Positions 1 through 7,745 of a DNA stretch of 11,290 bases are shown here, piece after piece. The stretch's first letter is position 1, and every line of letters begins with the position of its first letter. A program made the translations under genes and the position numbers. Below the pieces are notes generated by a model. The model worked only from the letters and a program-made list of their open reading frames with translations, did not search any database and was not told the DNA's origin. Where the stretch lies: the NCBI GenBank assembly GCA_014523695.1, contig JAATVS010000019.1:1-11290 (forward strand). The letters run 5' to 3'. This DNA is from Nitrososphaerales archaeon TH5895. Lineage in GTDB: Archaea > Thermoproteota > Nitrososphaeria > Nitrososphaerales > Nitrososphaeraceae.

Positions 1-55
1 GAGCCAGTCTCTGATTATCTTCAGCTGTGTTTAGTAATATTGAACATAGTAGCAT
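1..55 (-). CDS. Possible 5' end of a gene running off the left edge
   Basis: On the minus strand an ATG at 55-53 opens a frame that stays open to the window edge (18 residues, beginning MLLCSILLNTAEDNQRLA). An in-frame TGA lies six bases upstream of the ATG, so the frame cannot be extended 5'. The last residues (AEDNQRLA) vaguely resemble the UVR-like stretch of the neighbouring 173-aa protein, but this is far too short to be meaningful. AT-rich sequence at about 72-90 could hold a promoter, with no clean TATA box at leaderless spacing. It could equally be a chance frame. Confidence 0.2.
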   Translation of the reverse strand, partial: MLLCSILLNTAEDNQRLA

Positions 56-181
56 AAGTCATGATAATGTGCCATATTTGACATATTGATTTTGGGTCAT
101 ATTGTTCACAAGTTATGCCGTGTTTACGGATCTATTTTACAGTTGATTCAAATAAATCTGAAAACTATTCTATAAATAATA

Positions 182-703
182 TCACATTTGCATTTGTATT
201 TGTGCGTTAATCTCTGATTCCATGTCTTGGATTTTGATTACCTGTTCTCTTAAACGGTTTGCTAACTGGTAGTTATTGTTGGCTTCTGCAATCTCTATAG
301 CTCGCGCCTTATCACCGTATTTCAAATCAGAAAGGCGTCCTAAGACACTCTCGAGCGTATCTATCTCGTTAATTAAAACATCAGATTCTCGCAGGTTATT
401 GGAGTCTTTTAATTTCAAATTTAGATCCTGAACTCTTTCACTCAGTATGTTTTCAAATCTGATAGTTTCTGCTAACTCTAAACGCATTTTGGTTGATCTA
501 AGCTGTTGTCGTTCTTCGTTATCATAATATAGAATAGGTATGATAGTTCTAACGGTCCATTGTAGGAATTCAATTTCATCTTTACGATCTGCGATATAAA
601 GTGGATTTAGCTTCACGTTAGTTGCTATTTCGACTTCCTCTCTGAGAGATCCAATTTTCTCTTCAATGATCTTTTGCAGTGCGATTAGTTTGTGTTTATG
701 CAT
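182..703 (-). CDS. Hypothetical helical/coiled-coil protein with UVR-like C-terminal motif
   Basis: This encodes a 173-aa soluble protein with no signal peptide or membrane segment. Most of it is charged and predicted helical: residues 1-30 and 62-125 are rich in E, K, L and R with heptad-like spacing, and a short hydrophobic patch (residues 51-60, VRTIIPILYY) separates them. Residues about 133-160 (AEANNNYQLANRLREQV region) resemble the UVR motif of UvrB, UvrC and McsA-type proteins, a short helical hairpin used for protein-protein contact; this match is by eye. The ATG at 703 is supported by a TATA-like element centred about 27 bases upstream, the spacing expected of a leaderless archaeal transcript. 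It stands alone, divergent from the metallo-hydrolase remnant. I do not recognise the family and assign no function; coding status is well supported. Confidence 0.75.
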   Translation of the reverse strand: MHKHKLIALQKIIEEKIGSLREEVEIATNVKLNPLYIADRKDEIEFLQWTVRTIIPILYYDNEERQQLRSTKMRLELAETIRFENILSERVQDLNLKLKDSNNLRESDVLINEIDTLESVLGRLSDLKYGDKARAIEIAEANNNYQLANRLREQVIKIQDMESEINAQIQMQM

Positions 704-725
704 TGTAAAACAATAGCCAATTCAC

Positions 726-734
726 GATATAATC
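726..734 (-). promoter_or_regulatory. TATA box of the 173-aa gene
   Basis: The minus-strand sequence GATTATATCG lies with its centre near position 730, about 27 bases upstream of the ATG at 703. This is the normal TATA-to-transcription-start distance in archaea, so the mRNA would start at or next to the ATG (leaderless). Assignment rests on spacing and composition only. Confidence 0.5.
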
Positions 735-735
735 A

Positions 736-843
736 ATGGCTTACTACAAGCTCGGGGAGGGTGGTCGTGATAGAATAAAACCCAAGAATTCTAAGTTGTT
801 ATCCTTAATTATAAATCATCTGTTATCTATTACGAAAAATTAA
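736..843 (+). CDS. Doubtful 35-aa reading frame
   Basis: ATG at 736 opens a 35-codon frame ending at TAA 841-843 (begins MAYYKLGEGGRDRIK, ends LLSITKN). The residue mix, a basic glycine-rich head followed by an aliphatic helix-like tail, looks protein-like. However, its only TATA-like sequence (726-733) is too close to the start, and there is no Shine-Dalgarno sequence before the ATG. It starts divergently across the promoter of the 173-aa gene. It may be a gene remnant or chance; nothing indicates a function. Confidence 0.2.
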   Translation: MAYYKLGEGGRDRIKPKNSKLLSLIINHLLSITKN

Positions 844-1019
844 GGTATTAATATAGAATCTTATACTAGTTATATTATCAAGGCGTCTTTAGTATCGAAT
901 AATAAAGGACTATGGAAGCCTTTATCTAGTAAAGAATAATGAACATTTTATCTATTTGATAGGTTATCATGCGTTATATTTTGAGGAATCATGTACTGTC
1001 TCTCAGAATCGAGTAGCTC

Positions 1020-1190
1020 CTAATTTATTATAACTTTTTTTTGTATGGATAGCCAGAGGGTTCTTATAGCAAGCAGATCTACATGTGCTCCACAATATTC
1101 TACTGAATTTTGGACGTCTGAAATGTCTATGGGAGCTCTATAGAACAGTTCATTAATTTCTTCCATGGTAACTTGTTCAACTAATAACAT
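1020..1190 (-). CDS. Small 56-aa hypothetical protein, possibly amber-interrupted
   Basis: ATG at 1190-1188 opens a 56-codon minus-strand frame ending at TAG 1022-1020 (begins MLLVEQVTMEEINELF, ends IQKKVIIN). The acidic N-terminal helix and later HVDLLAIRTLWLSIQ helix look like real protein. A second ATG at codon 9 is an alternative start. After the TAG the same frame stays open for another 23 codons with protein-like content (ELLDSERQYMIPQN onward) and closes with TAA at 950-948. This suggests either a nonsense mutation in an ~80-aa gene or coincidence. A TATA-like AATCATAAAT lies around 1221-1230, slightly far from the start. Family not recognised. Confidence 0.4.
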   Translation of the reverse strand: MLLVEQVTMEEINELFYRAPIDISDVQNSVEYCGAHVDLLAIRTLWLSIQKKVIIN

Positions 1191-1248
1191 TAGATTAGTT
1201 AGTTAGACATGTACCGACACATTTATGATTTTCACTGATTTATAGGGT

Positions 1249-2169
1249 GTGTTGACAAGTCTCACATTTTACGGTGGAGTAAATGAAATTGGTGTTAATA
1301 AGATTCTTTTAGAGGATAAAGACACCAGAGTCTCTGGAGTTTGGCAAGGGCTTTAGCCGGAGAGCCAAGTTCTTCGAGGAATATATCAATCCACGAGTAG
1401 CAAATGGGATAGAAGACTTTCTTACTATGGGACTTTTACCTGATATTAAGGGACTTTATCGAGATGATTTGATGAAGATGGCTGAACGTGAGATATTAGA
1501 ACCTGAAATAGATGCAGTTCTATTGTCTCACGCACATTCTGACCATGCCGATTACATTTCTTTTTGCATGAAAAAATTCCAATATATATGGGTGAAACCT
1601 GTCACCTTATCTTACAAGCAATAGAAGAGAGATCAAACAGACAAATTGAAAGAGAGATTTTATCTTATAGAGAACGACCGTATAATAAAAAAGATGAGCC
1701 TATCAAACGAAAGATAAATACCTTCAGGACTGGAAATAAGCTCAAAATTGGGTCGCTGGAAGTAGAACCAATTCATGTTGACCATTCTGTTCCAGGGGCA
1801 TACGGATTTATAATATATACGTCAGCTGGTTCGATTGGTTACACTGGGGATATCAGGTTACATGGTACAGTTCCCCAGATGACTAGGGAATTCATTGAAA
1901 GAGCAAAAAATGAGAAGCTAGTCGCGCTCATAATAGAAGGAACTAGAATTGATGATGATACGAAGGAAGAATCAGAAGAATTAGTTTCCAAAGAGTCAAG
2001 GAAAATAGTTTCAACTACAAATAGATTAGTTCTGGCAGACTTTAATTTTAAAGATGTAGACAGACTTCGAACATTCATTAAAGTAGCAAAGGACAATAAC
2101 CGTCATTTTGTCAGGCCTTGTTTTATCATAATATTTTCATCTATTTTACTCCGTGACGGTGTGGCGTAG
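1249..2169 (+). pseudogene. Broken beta-CASP metallo-hydrolase (RNase J-like) remnant
   Basis: Three successive frames together reproduce the first ~300 residues of the intact 501-aa metallo-hydrolase at 9785-11290. Frame one (from GTG/TTG near 1249) gives LTFYGGVNEIG...LEDKDTRVS and hits TAG at 1354. The match resumes one frame over as LEFGKGFSRRAKFFEEY and runs through the metal motif HAHSDH (1529-1546). It shifts again at a T5 tract (1561-1565) and continues through VDHSVPGAYGFIIYTS and GYTGD to about 2112. There homology stops and a short unrelated tail (FIIIFSSILL) ends at TAG 2167-2169. The C-terminal beta-CASP motifs, including the last metal-binding histidines, are missing, so even with both frameshifts corrected it would not be an active enzyme. 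Over the 34 residues around motifs III-IV, 27 are identical to the intact paralogue. The divergence elsewhere shows this is an old duplicate, not a recent copy. Confidence 0.85.
2099..2160. repeat. Inverted repeat at the break point of the metallo-hydrolase remnant
   Basis: ACCGTCA at 2099-2105 is the exact reverse complement of TGACGGT at 2154-2160, with 48 bases between. The left arm lies just where homology to the intact metallo-hydrolase stops (about 2112). The arms are only 7 bp, so this may be chance; if real it could mark the ends of a small inserted element or a recombination scar. Confidence 0.25.
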
Positions 2170-2204
2170 AAGCCCTATAAGGGGTGCAAGCTGACACACT
2201 ATCA

Positions 2205-2309
2205 TTATCCCTCCCTCCGAACCATTATTTGCGCGTAGTTTTCTATGCTTTGACGAACAAATGTAACGAAGTGCTTTAACCCTGAAATACCGCTCTCGAT
2301 TCCATTCAT
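2205..2309 (-). pseudogene. Short minus-strand frame, probably the tail of a lost gene
   Basis: On the minus strand a frame ending at TAA 2207-2205 reads protein-like upward: from ATG 2309 it gives MNGIESGISGLKHFVTFV and continues to IENYAQIMVRREG (34 aa). The frame stays open upstream of that ATG for about 15 more codons (SSYETESREKDTIDY) without another start. The amphipathic, charged composition and lack of a start suggest the C-terminal end of a larger gene left behind between the metallo-hydrolase remnant and the methylase operon. It could also be a small real gene. No family recognised. Confidence 0.3.
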
Positions 2310-2349
2310 GTAGTCAATTGTATCTTTTTCTCTACTCTCAGTTTCATAG

Positions 2350-2363
2350 GAGCTTTAATTCTA
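2350..2363 (+). promoter_or_regulatory. Candidate TATA/BRE element before the methylase operon
   Basis: Purine-rich GGAGC followed by TTTAATTC lies about 50 bases upstream of the TTG start at 2409. It would place transcription start near 2380, leaving a short leader that contains the GAGG ribosome-binding sequence. It is the best candidate in a spacer that lacks a canonical TATA box; weak evidence. Confidence 0.25.
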
Positions 2364-2393
2364 ATCACATTCAAAAGCTATTTCTATTGCAAT

Positions 2394-2397
2394 GAGG
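2394..2397 (+). promoter_or_regulatory. Shine-Dalgarno (GAGG) for the DUF1156 methylase
   Basis: GAGG at 2394-2397 lies 11 bases before the TTG at 2409 and is complementary to the anti-Shine-Dalgarno end of archaeal 16S rRNA. It supports the TTG as start; the nearby ATG at 2392 is out of frame and quickly closed. Confidence 0.45.
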
Positions 2398-2408
2398 AAT
2401 ATAACTCC

Positions 2409-5165
2409 TTGGCCAAAGGGAGAAATCTGCTAGAGGTACAGAGAAGACTAATTGAAGAGATTTTGCCGATAAAAGAAATTAGCTCTGAAGCAACCAAGGA
2501 AAGAACTGTAACGAATTTAGTTACGTTACACACATGGTGGGCTAGAAAACCCTTATCATCCTCTAGGGCTACTGCATATGCTGCACTCGTACCCTACACA
2601 ATAGGGGATGAGTCTGATCTGTCCAGGAAAATGTATGTGTCCTCTTTGGCGAATTGGCATAGCCCGTATGATAAGGATATCCTTAGCAAAGCGAAGAAAG
2701 AGATACTTGAAAGTAATCACTACAAGGCACCAAAAATACTCGATCCTTTTTCTGGTGGGGGATCAATTCCTCTTGAAGCGTTACGCCTAGGATGCGATAC
2801 TTACGCTAGTGACTATAATCCCGTTTCAGTAATGATGCTTAAATGTACACTAGAGTACCCTCAAAAGTTCGGTAATATCCAAGCTGCATCATCTGACAAT
2901 TATAATAGTTTAAAGTATTCTGAAAACAGGAACAATCCACTCTCAAGTGAAGTAAAAAAATGGGGAGACTGGGTCCTAAGTGAAGCAATGCATGATATTG
3001 GTGGTTTTTATAATCAAGGCGATTCGGAGTTATTGCCTGTTGGATATGTGTGGGCTAGAACAATTAAATGCCAAAATCCTATGTGCGGTAAAGAAATCTA
3101 TTTGGTCAGAAATTATTGGTTAGCTAAGAAAAAAGATAGAGATATAGTTTTGTATCCTTCAATATCTGCAAAGAGCATTACCTTTAGGATTATTGATACT
3201 AAGACAGAAAAACTTCCAGACGGCTTTGATCCATCCAGAGGGACTATTTCCAAAGCTGTTGTAACTTGTCTTATTTGCGGTTCGAAGATCGACGGCAAAA
3301 CTACAGCTTTACTTTTCAGACAAGGACGTTGTAGTCAAAAAATGATAGCAATCCTGTTGCAGAAAAGGGGTAAATCAGGCAAGATTTATCGCGTGGTTAC
3401 AGAGAAGGATGTCATATGTTATAACAATGCGCATGAATATTTGCAACAGAAAAAAGAAAAACTGATGGAAGAGTGGGGTATCGACCCTGTTCCCGACGAA
3501 CCCACCCCAAAGGGAAAAGGTAGAGGAGCTGAAAGAGCATTTGCAGTTAGAAACTATGGTTTGAATACTTGGGGTGAATTGTTCAACTCTAGACAGAAAC
3601 TGGCATTAGTAATTTTTGTTGATAAGGTTAGAAAAGCATATGATAGAATGTTGGAGGAAAACTATAATGTTGAATATGCCACAGCTATAGTAAGCTATCT
3701 TGCCCTCGCAATAGATAGGTTAGCAGAATTCAACTCGACTTTATGTATTCTACATGTGAATGGTGGAAGAGGAGTAAATTCTACATTTGTTAGACAAACT
3801 TTACCGATGGTATGGAACTATACTGAGTCAAATCCATTTAATCCCTTCGGGGCGGGATGGCCTACGGCATGTGAAAAATGTACCAAATGGATTGAAAGTG
3901 CCTCAATGACAAGTGGTGTATCAGCTACAGTTTCTCAGTGTTCAGCCACATCGTTGCCATACCCGGATAATTATTTTGATGCAGTTTTTACTGATCCTCC
4001 TTACTATGATAATGTTCCCTATTCACATCTTGCTGACTTTTTTTATGTCTGGCTTAAAAGATCTATTGGACATCTGTATCCGGATCTCTTCTCTACCCCT
4101 TTGTCTCCTAAGTCCATGGAAGTAGTTGCCTATTCAAATATGGCGGGTGGATGGGAAGCAGGAAAGCTTTTCTTTGAAAATTTGTTGAGAAAGTCATTCA
4201 CCGAAATTAGTCGAATCTTGAAGCCCAATGGTATTGCCTTAATTGTTTATGCTCACAAATCCACTGCGGGGTGGGAGACGTTGATAAATTCGTTATTGGA
4301 ATCAGGTCTCGTAGTAACTGCAGCTTGGCCTATAAGTACAGAGATGAAAGCACGTTTAAGGGCTGCTGATTCAGCAGCTCTTGCGTCTTCCATATATATT
4401 GTAACCAGAAAAATGAGAAAAGAAAAAACGGGCTTCTATAGGGAGGTCAAGGAAGAGCTAAAGAGATATTTGAATTTGAGATTAGACAAACTCTGGAATG
4501 ATGGAATTGCAGGAGCCGATTTTTTTATTTCTGCGGTAGGATCATCCATTGAAGTTTATGGAAGATATGAAAAGATAATTGATGATGAGGGGAATACAAT
4601 TAGAGCAGATAGATTCCTCGAAATAGTACGAACCATCGTAACTGACTACGCCGTACACAAGATTTTACGCAACGGTTTTGCTGAAGAAATTTCCAAACTA
4701 ACCAGATTTTATATTTTATGGCGATGGTCGTATGGTGAATCAAACGTTCTCTTTGATGATGCTCGCAAGCTTGCACAAAGTGTAGGGATAGATCTTATTA
4801 AGGAATGGAACGAGAAAGACGGTTTAATAATGAAGGAAAAAGAATTCATAAAGGTACTTGGGCCTGAGGATAGAAAAATTAAGGATTATGAAAAAGTTGA
4901 AAATTGGACTAGGAGCGAAATGATAGATATTCTACACATTGCTCTTCTGATCTGGAAGAAGGGAAGAAAGGATCTCCTTGTCAAACTGTTGGGAAAGAAT
5001 AGTTTGGGTAATAATGACATATTTTATAGAGTAGCACAAGCTATATCAGAAAGTCTACCAAATATGAGCAGGGAAAAAAAATTATTGGAAGGTTTCTTAG
5101 CAGGCAAAGAGAAAATTTCTGAAGTGATTTCAGGCAGCCTATATCAGAGGAAATTGTTTGACTAA
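2409..5165 (+). CDS. DUF1156 (COG1743) adenine-specific DNA methylase with Zn ribbon
   Basis: A 918-aa SAM-dependent DNA methyltransferase, expected to methylate an amino group (probably adenine N6) to mark self DNA. The N-terminus (residues ~8-60, RRLIEEILPIKEIS then LHTWWARKPLSSSRA) is the DUF1156 signature. The SAM-binding motif I is DPFSGGGSIPLEALRLG from residue 112, followed by ASDYNPV. Between motifs I and IV sits a zinc-ribbon-like insert with C221-x4-C226 and C287-x2-C290. Catalytic motif IV is DPPY at 529-532 in FTDPPYYDNVPYSHLADFFYVW. The NPFNPFGAGW segment before it is also family-typical. The ~300 C-terminal residues carry no recognised motif and could hold target recognition. 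TTG start chosen because no in-frame ATG precedes the DUF1156 homology. It is first in an operon and abuts the DUF499 ATPase gene. This class corresponds to the methylase (BrxXI-type) of type 3 BREX and related loci. Family assignment is firm; the BREX-like role is inferred. Confidence 0.93.
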   Translation: MAKGRNLLEVQRRLIEEILPIKEISSEATKERTVTNLVTLHTWWARKPLSSSRATAYAALVPYTIGDESDLSRKMYVSSLANWHSPYDKDILSKAKKEILESNHYKAPKILDPFSGGGSIPLEALRLGCDTYASDYNPVSVMMLKCTLEYPQKFGNIQAASSDNYNSLKYSENRNNPLSSEVKKWGDWVLSEAMHDIGGFYNQGDSELLPVGYVWARTIKCQNPMCGKEIYLVRNYWLAKKKDRDIVLYPSISAKSITFRIIDTKTEKLPDGFDPSRGTISKAVVTCLICGSKIDGKTTALLFRQGRCSQKMIAILLQKRGKSGKIYRVVTEKDVICYNNAHEYLQQKKEKLMEEWGIDPVPDEPTPKGKGRGAERAFAVRNYGLNTWGELFNSRQKLALVIFVDKVRKAYDRMLEENYNVEYATAIVSYLALAIDRLAEFNSTLCILHVNGGRGVNSTFVRQTLPMVWNYTESNPFNPFGAGWPTACEKCTKWIESASMTSGVSATVSQCSATSLPYPDNYFDAVFTDPPYYDNVPYSHLADFFYVWLKRSIGHLYPDLFSTPLSPKSMEVVAYSNMAGGWEAGKLFFENLLRKSFTEISRILKPNGIALIVYAHKSTAGWETLINSLLESGLVVTAAWPISTEMKARLRAADSAALASSIYIVTRKMRKEKTGFYREVKEELKRYLNLRLDKLWNDGIAGADFFISAVGSSIEVYGRYEKIIDDEGNTIRADRFLEIVRTIVTDYAVHKILRNGFAEEISKLTRFYILWRWSYGESNVLFDDARKLAQSVGIDLIKEWNEKDGLIMKEKEFIKVLGPEDRKIKDYEKVENWTRSEMIDILHIALLIWKKGRKDLLVKLLGKNSLGNNDIFYRVAQAISESLPNMSREKKLLEGFLAGKEKISEVISGSLYQRKLFD

Positions 5166-7733
5166 ATGAAGCCTTTCCATACCGTCGCAATTCCGCACAG
5201 GGACATACTTGAAGATAAGCTTACGCTAGAGGTATTCGCGGCGGATTTATGGGATACCTATCTTGGGAGAGCTCCTCCAGAATATAGTGATAGTGATACA
5301 TTCTTTCGCAAGACTTATCCCACACAAGGTTTGAGGTACTTACTCGATATAATTGAATCACGTTTGATAAAAGGTCTCTCCGGTGATCCGGTAATTCAGC
5401 TTCAAACGCCCTTTGGAGGAGGTAAAACTCATGCACTTATTGCAATGTATCATAAAGCGAAGGAATGGAACTCAAATATCATTGTAATATCAGGTACTGC
5501 ACTGAGTGGACAAGATACAATTTGGGGCCTGATGGAGAAGCAGTTAACTGGAAACATCCGTCTACTTTCTGGGAATGTCTCTCCTGGCAGAGAAGGCCTT
5601 CGGGAGGTTTTAGAGAAACATCAGCCTGTATTGATTCTCATCGATGAGATTCTCGAGTATGTAGTTAAAGCCGCAGGAGTTCCTGTAGGTGAATCGACAC
5701 TTGCTGCACAAACATTAGCCTTCACCCAAGAGCTGACAGAACTGGCTGGGACTCTAGACAAGACCTGTGTAGTTATTACGCTACCTTCGAGCATGCTCGA
5801 ACACTATGATCAAAATGCTGAGAGGCTGTATCAGAAATTGCAGAAAATTTCTGGTCGTGTTGAAAGAATATATTCACCAGTAGAACCACACGAAATAACA
5901 AAGGTAATACGTAAAAGGCTATTTTCGAATGTGGATGAAAAAAAATCCCTAGAATCGATTCTAGAATTCTTGGATTATGCTGAAAAAGAAGAGGGAGTAT
6001 TGCCAATTGGAAAGGAACCGAACGAATATGGTGACATTTTCGAAGACTCTTATCCGTTTTTGCCAGAGGTAATAGAAACTCTTTACCAGCGGTGGGGCAG
6101 CATCCCCACTTTTCAGAGAACTCGTGGGGTCCTTAGACTACTCTCGCTAGTGGTCGGCGCCCTATCAGAATCTTCACTTTCATACATCACCCTCTCAGAT
6201 TTTAGTCTCGAAAAAGATGCAATAAGACGTGAGCTAATAAACCATATTGGACCAGAATTTGATAGCGTAATCTCTGCCGACATAACTAATCCTGACTCAG
6301 GATCAAAAAGAGTAGACAAATTAATTGGTAAATCATTCCAAGGAATCAGATTAGGAACGAGAACTGCTACAGCAGTTTTCATGTATTCGTTCTCCGGGGG
6401 CCAAGAGAAGGGAGCTTGCATCAGGGAAGTCAAGAGATCAGCAACAACTTTGGAGAATCCATCGAGTGTTGTAGTTGAGGCATTGGATCAATTGAAAGAC
6501 AGATTATTCTTCCTACAAAATCAAAATGATAAATTCTTCTTTTCTAACCAGCCTAATTTAAACAGAATACTATTGACAAAGATCGAGAATATTAGGCAGA
6601 ATGAATTGGTTGAAGCTGAGAAAGAGTTGATACTGGGCAATGTTAAGGGACGCAATAGCAATCTGAAAACTTTTCTTTTGCCGGAGAAACCAAAAGACGT
6701 TCCAGACAATGAAGACTTGAAGTTTGTAGTGTTGTCACAGTTTAGCGATACTGTCATGAGAAACTTTATAGAGACTAAAGGTGATTCTCCACGAGTATAT
6801 GTCAATACAGTAGTATTTCTTTGTCCTTTGGAATCCGAAAGAAGCTCATTCTTAGAATCACTAAAGAAAGTTATAGCTCTTAGGGAATTAGTACGTGACC
6901 GAACTTTATATTTAAGCGATGAACAACGAAATGAATTACAACAAGATCTTCGCATGGAAGAAGACAGAGTTCGTGATTTACTTCTCAGGTTATACCGTTT
7001 GATTTACTTACCAGCTAAAGGCAACTCAATTATTAAAGAATTAGACTTGGGAATCCCCGACGTAACAATTCGCAGGAGTATAATTGATGAAGCATATGAG
7101 GGACTTCTGGCTGAAGGTGAGATATTACAAAAAATTTCTCCTCTAGTAATTAAAGAGAGATATCTTAAGGAAATAGAATTCATAAAACTCGAACAAATTT
7201 ACGACTCTATGATGAAAACACCCGGAGAAGTGAGGTACTTAAACAGGGACGTTATTGAGAAGAGCATAATTGATGGTGTAAAACAAGGATTATTTGGTAT
7301 AGGGGAGATAAAACATGACACTCAGATCGAGAACGAACAGGTCTTTTGTCGTTATTTCAAGGAAGATATGCTCGCAGTCGACCCTAATTGCGTGATAGTA
7401 GCTGACAGGGTTTGTCAGGCGCAACGAAGGGTACCTGGAAGCGAAACCATTGTTCAGCCTTCGATTATTGAAGGAAGTAACATTTATGGCAAAGATTCTA
7501 CGAATCCTCTAGCCTATACAGATGATTCTGGAAATATTCACGAAACCGTTAATCTAAGTTTTGATGTTCCTAGAGGCAAGATATCTCAAATAATGGGGAT
7601 AATGAACTTCCTTCAACAAAAATTTGAAGTAATTCATCTTGAAATCAAAGCTGATAAAGGAGCTATTACTGATAGTGATTATATACATAAAATAAAGGAA
7701 TCATTGAATCAATTAGGAATTAGGTGGGATTAG
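5166..7733 (+). CDS. DUF499 (COG1483) P-loop ATPase, BrxC/PglY-like
   Basis: An 855-aa AAA+-like ATPase. Walker A is TPFGGGKTH at residues 81-89 and Walker B is LILIDEILEY at ~156-165, with a LAFTQEL segment and ITLPSS (204-209) sensor-like strand after it. HEITKVIRKRLF (242-253) is typical of the lid region. The C-terminal end (KADKGAITDSDYIHKI then ESLNQLGI) matches the usual end of DUF499 proteins, so the protein is complete. It has no membrane segment or signal. The ATG directly follows the methylase TAA with zero spacing, indicating translational coupling and joint function. Known context: DUF499 ATPases (BrxC/PglY in BREX) accompany a DNA methylase in defence islands and probably use ATP hydrolysis to drive or regulate the defence complex. 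The family call is confident; the mechanism is not established by the sequence. Confidence 0.93.
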   Translation: MKPFHTVAIPHRDILEDKLTLEVFAADLWDTYLGRAPPEYSDSDTFFRKTYPTQGLRYLLDIIESRLIKGLSGDPVIQLQTPFGGGKTHALIAMYHKAKEWNSNIIVISGTALSGQDTIWGLMEKQLTGNIRLLSGNVSPGREGLREVLEKHQPVLILIDEILEYVVKAAGVPVGESTLAAQTLAFTQELTELAGTLDKTCVVITLPSSMLEHYDQNAERLYQKLQKISGRVERIYSPVEPHEITKVIRKRLFSNVDEKKSLESILEFLDYAEKEEGVLPIGKEPNEYGDIFEDSYPFLPEVIETLYQRWGSIPTFQRTRGVLRLLSLVVGALSESSLSYITLSDFSLEKDAIRRELINHIGPEFDSVISADITNPDSGSKRVDKLIGKSFQGIRLGTRTATAVFMYSFSGGQEKGACIREVKRSATTLENPSSVVVEALDQLKDRLFFLQNQNDKFFFSNQPNLNRILLTKIENIRQNELVEAEKELILGNVKGRNSNLKTFLLPEKPKDVPDNEDLKFVVLSQFSDTVMRNFIETKGDSPRVYVNTVVFLCPLESERSSFLESLKKVIALRELVRDRTLYLSDEQRNELQQDLRMEEDRVRDLLLRLYRLIYLPAKGNSIIKELDLGIPDVTIRRSIIDEAYEGLLAEGEILQKISPLVIKERYLKEIEFIKLEQIYDSMMKTPGEVRYLNRDVIEKSIIDGVKQGLFGIGEIKHDTQIENEQVFCRYFKEDMLAVDPNCVIVADRVCQAQRRVPGSETIVQPSIIEGSNIYGKDSTNPLAYTDDSGNIHETVNLSFDVPRGKISQIMGIMNFLQQKFEVIHLEIKADKGAITDSDYIHKIKESLNQLGIRWD

Positions 7734-7745
7734 AGAGGTCAGCTG

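Noticed and set aside
878..927. Possible nested hairpin (AAGGC/GCCTT around TCTTTA/TAAAGG)
   Set aside because: Short, asymmetric AT-rich stems; not distinguishable from chance and not placed after a gene as a terminator would be.
1839..2096. 85-codon minus-strand frame opposite the metallo-hydrolase remnant
   Set aside because: Antisense of sequence that clearly matches the intact metallo-hydrolase; serine-rich shadow.
6113..6433. 106-codon minus-strand frame inside the ATPase gene
   Set aside because: Antisense shadow of conserved DUF499 sequence, with no recognisable domain.
6521..6955. 144-codon minus-strand frame inside the ATPase gene
   Set aside because: It is antisense to a clearly coding DUF499 region; serine- and leucine-rich composition is typical of a shadow frame.
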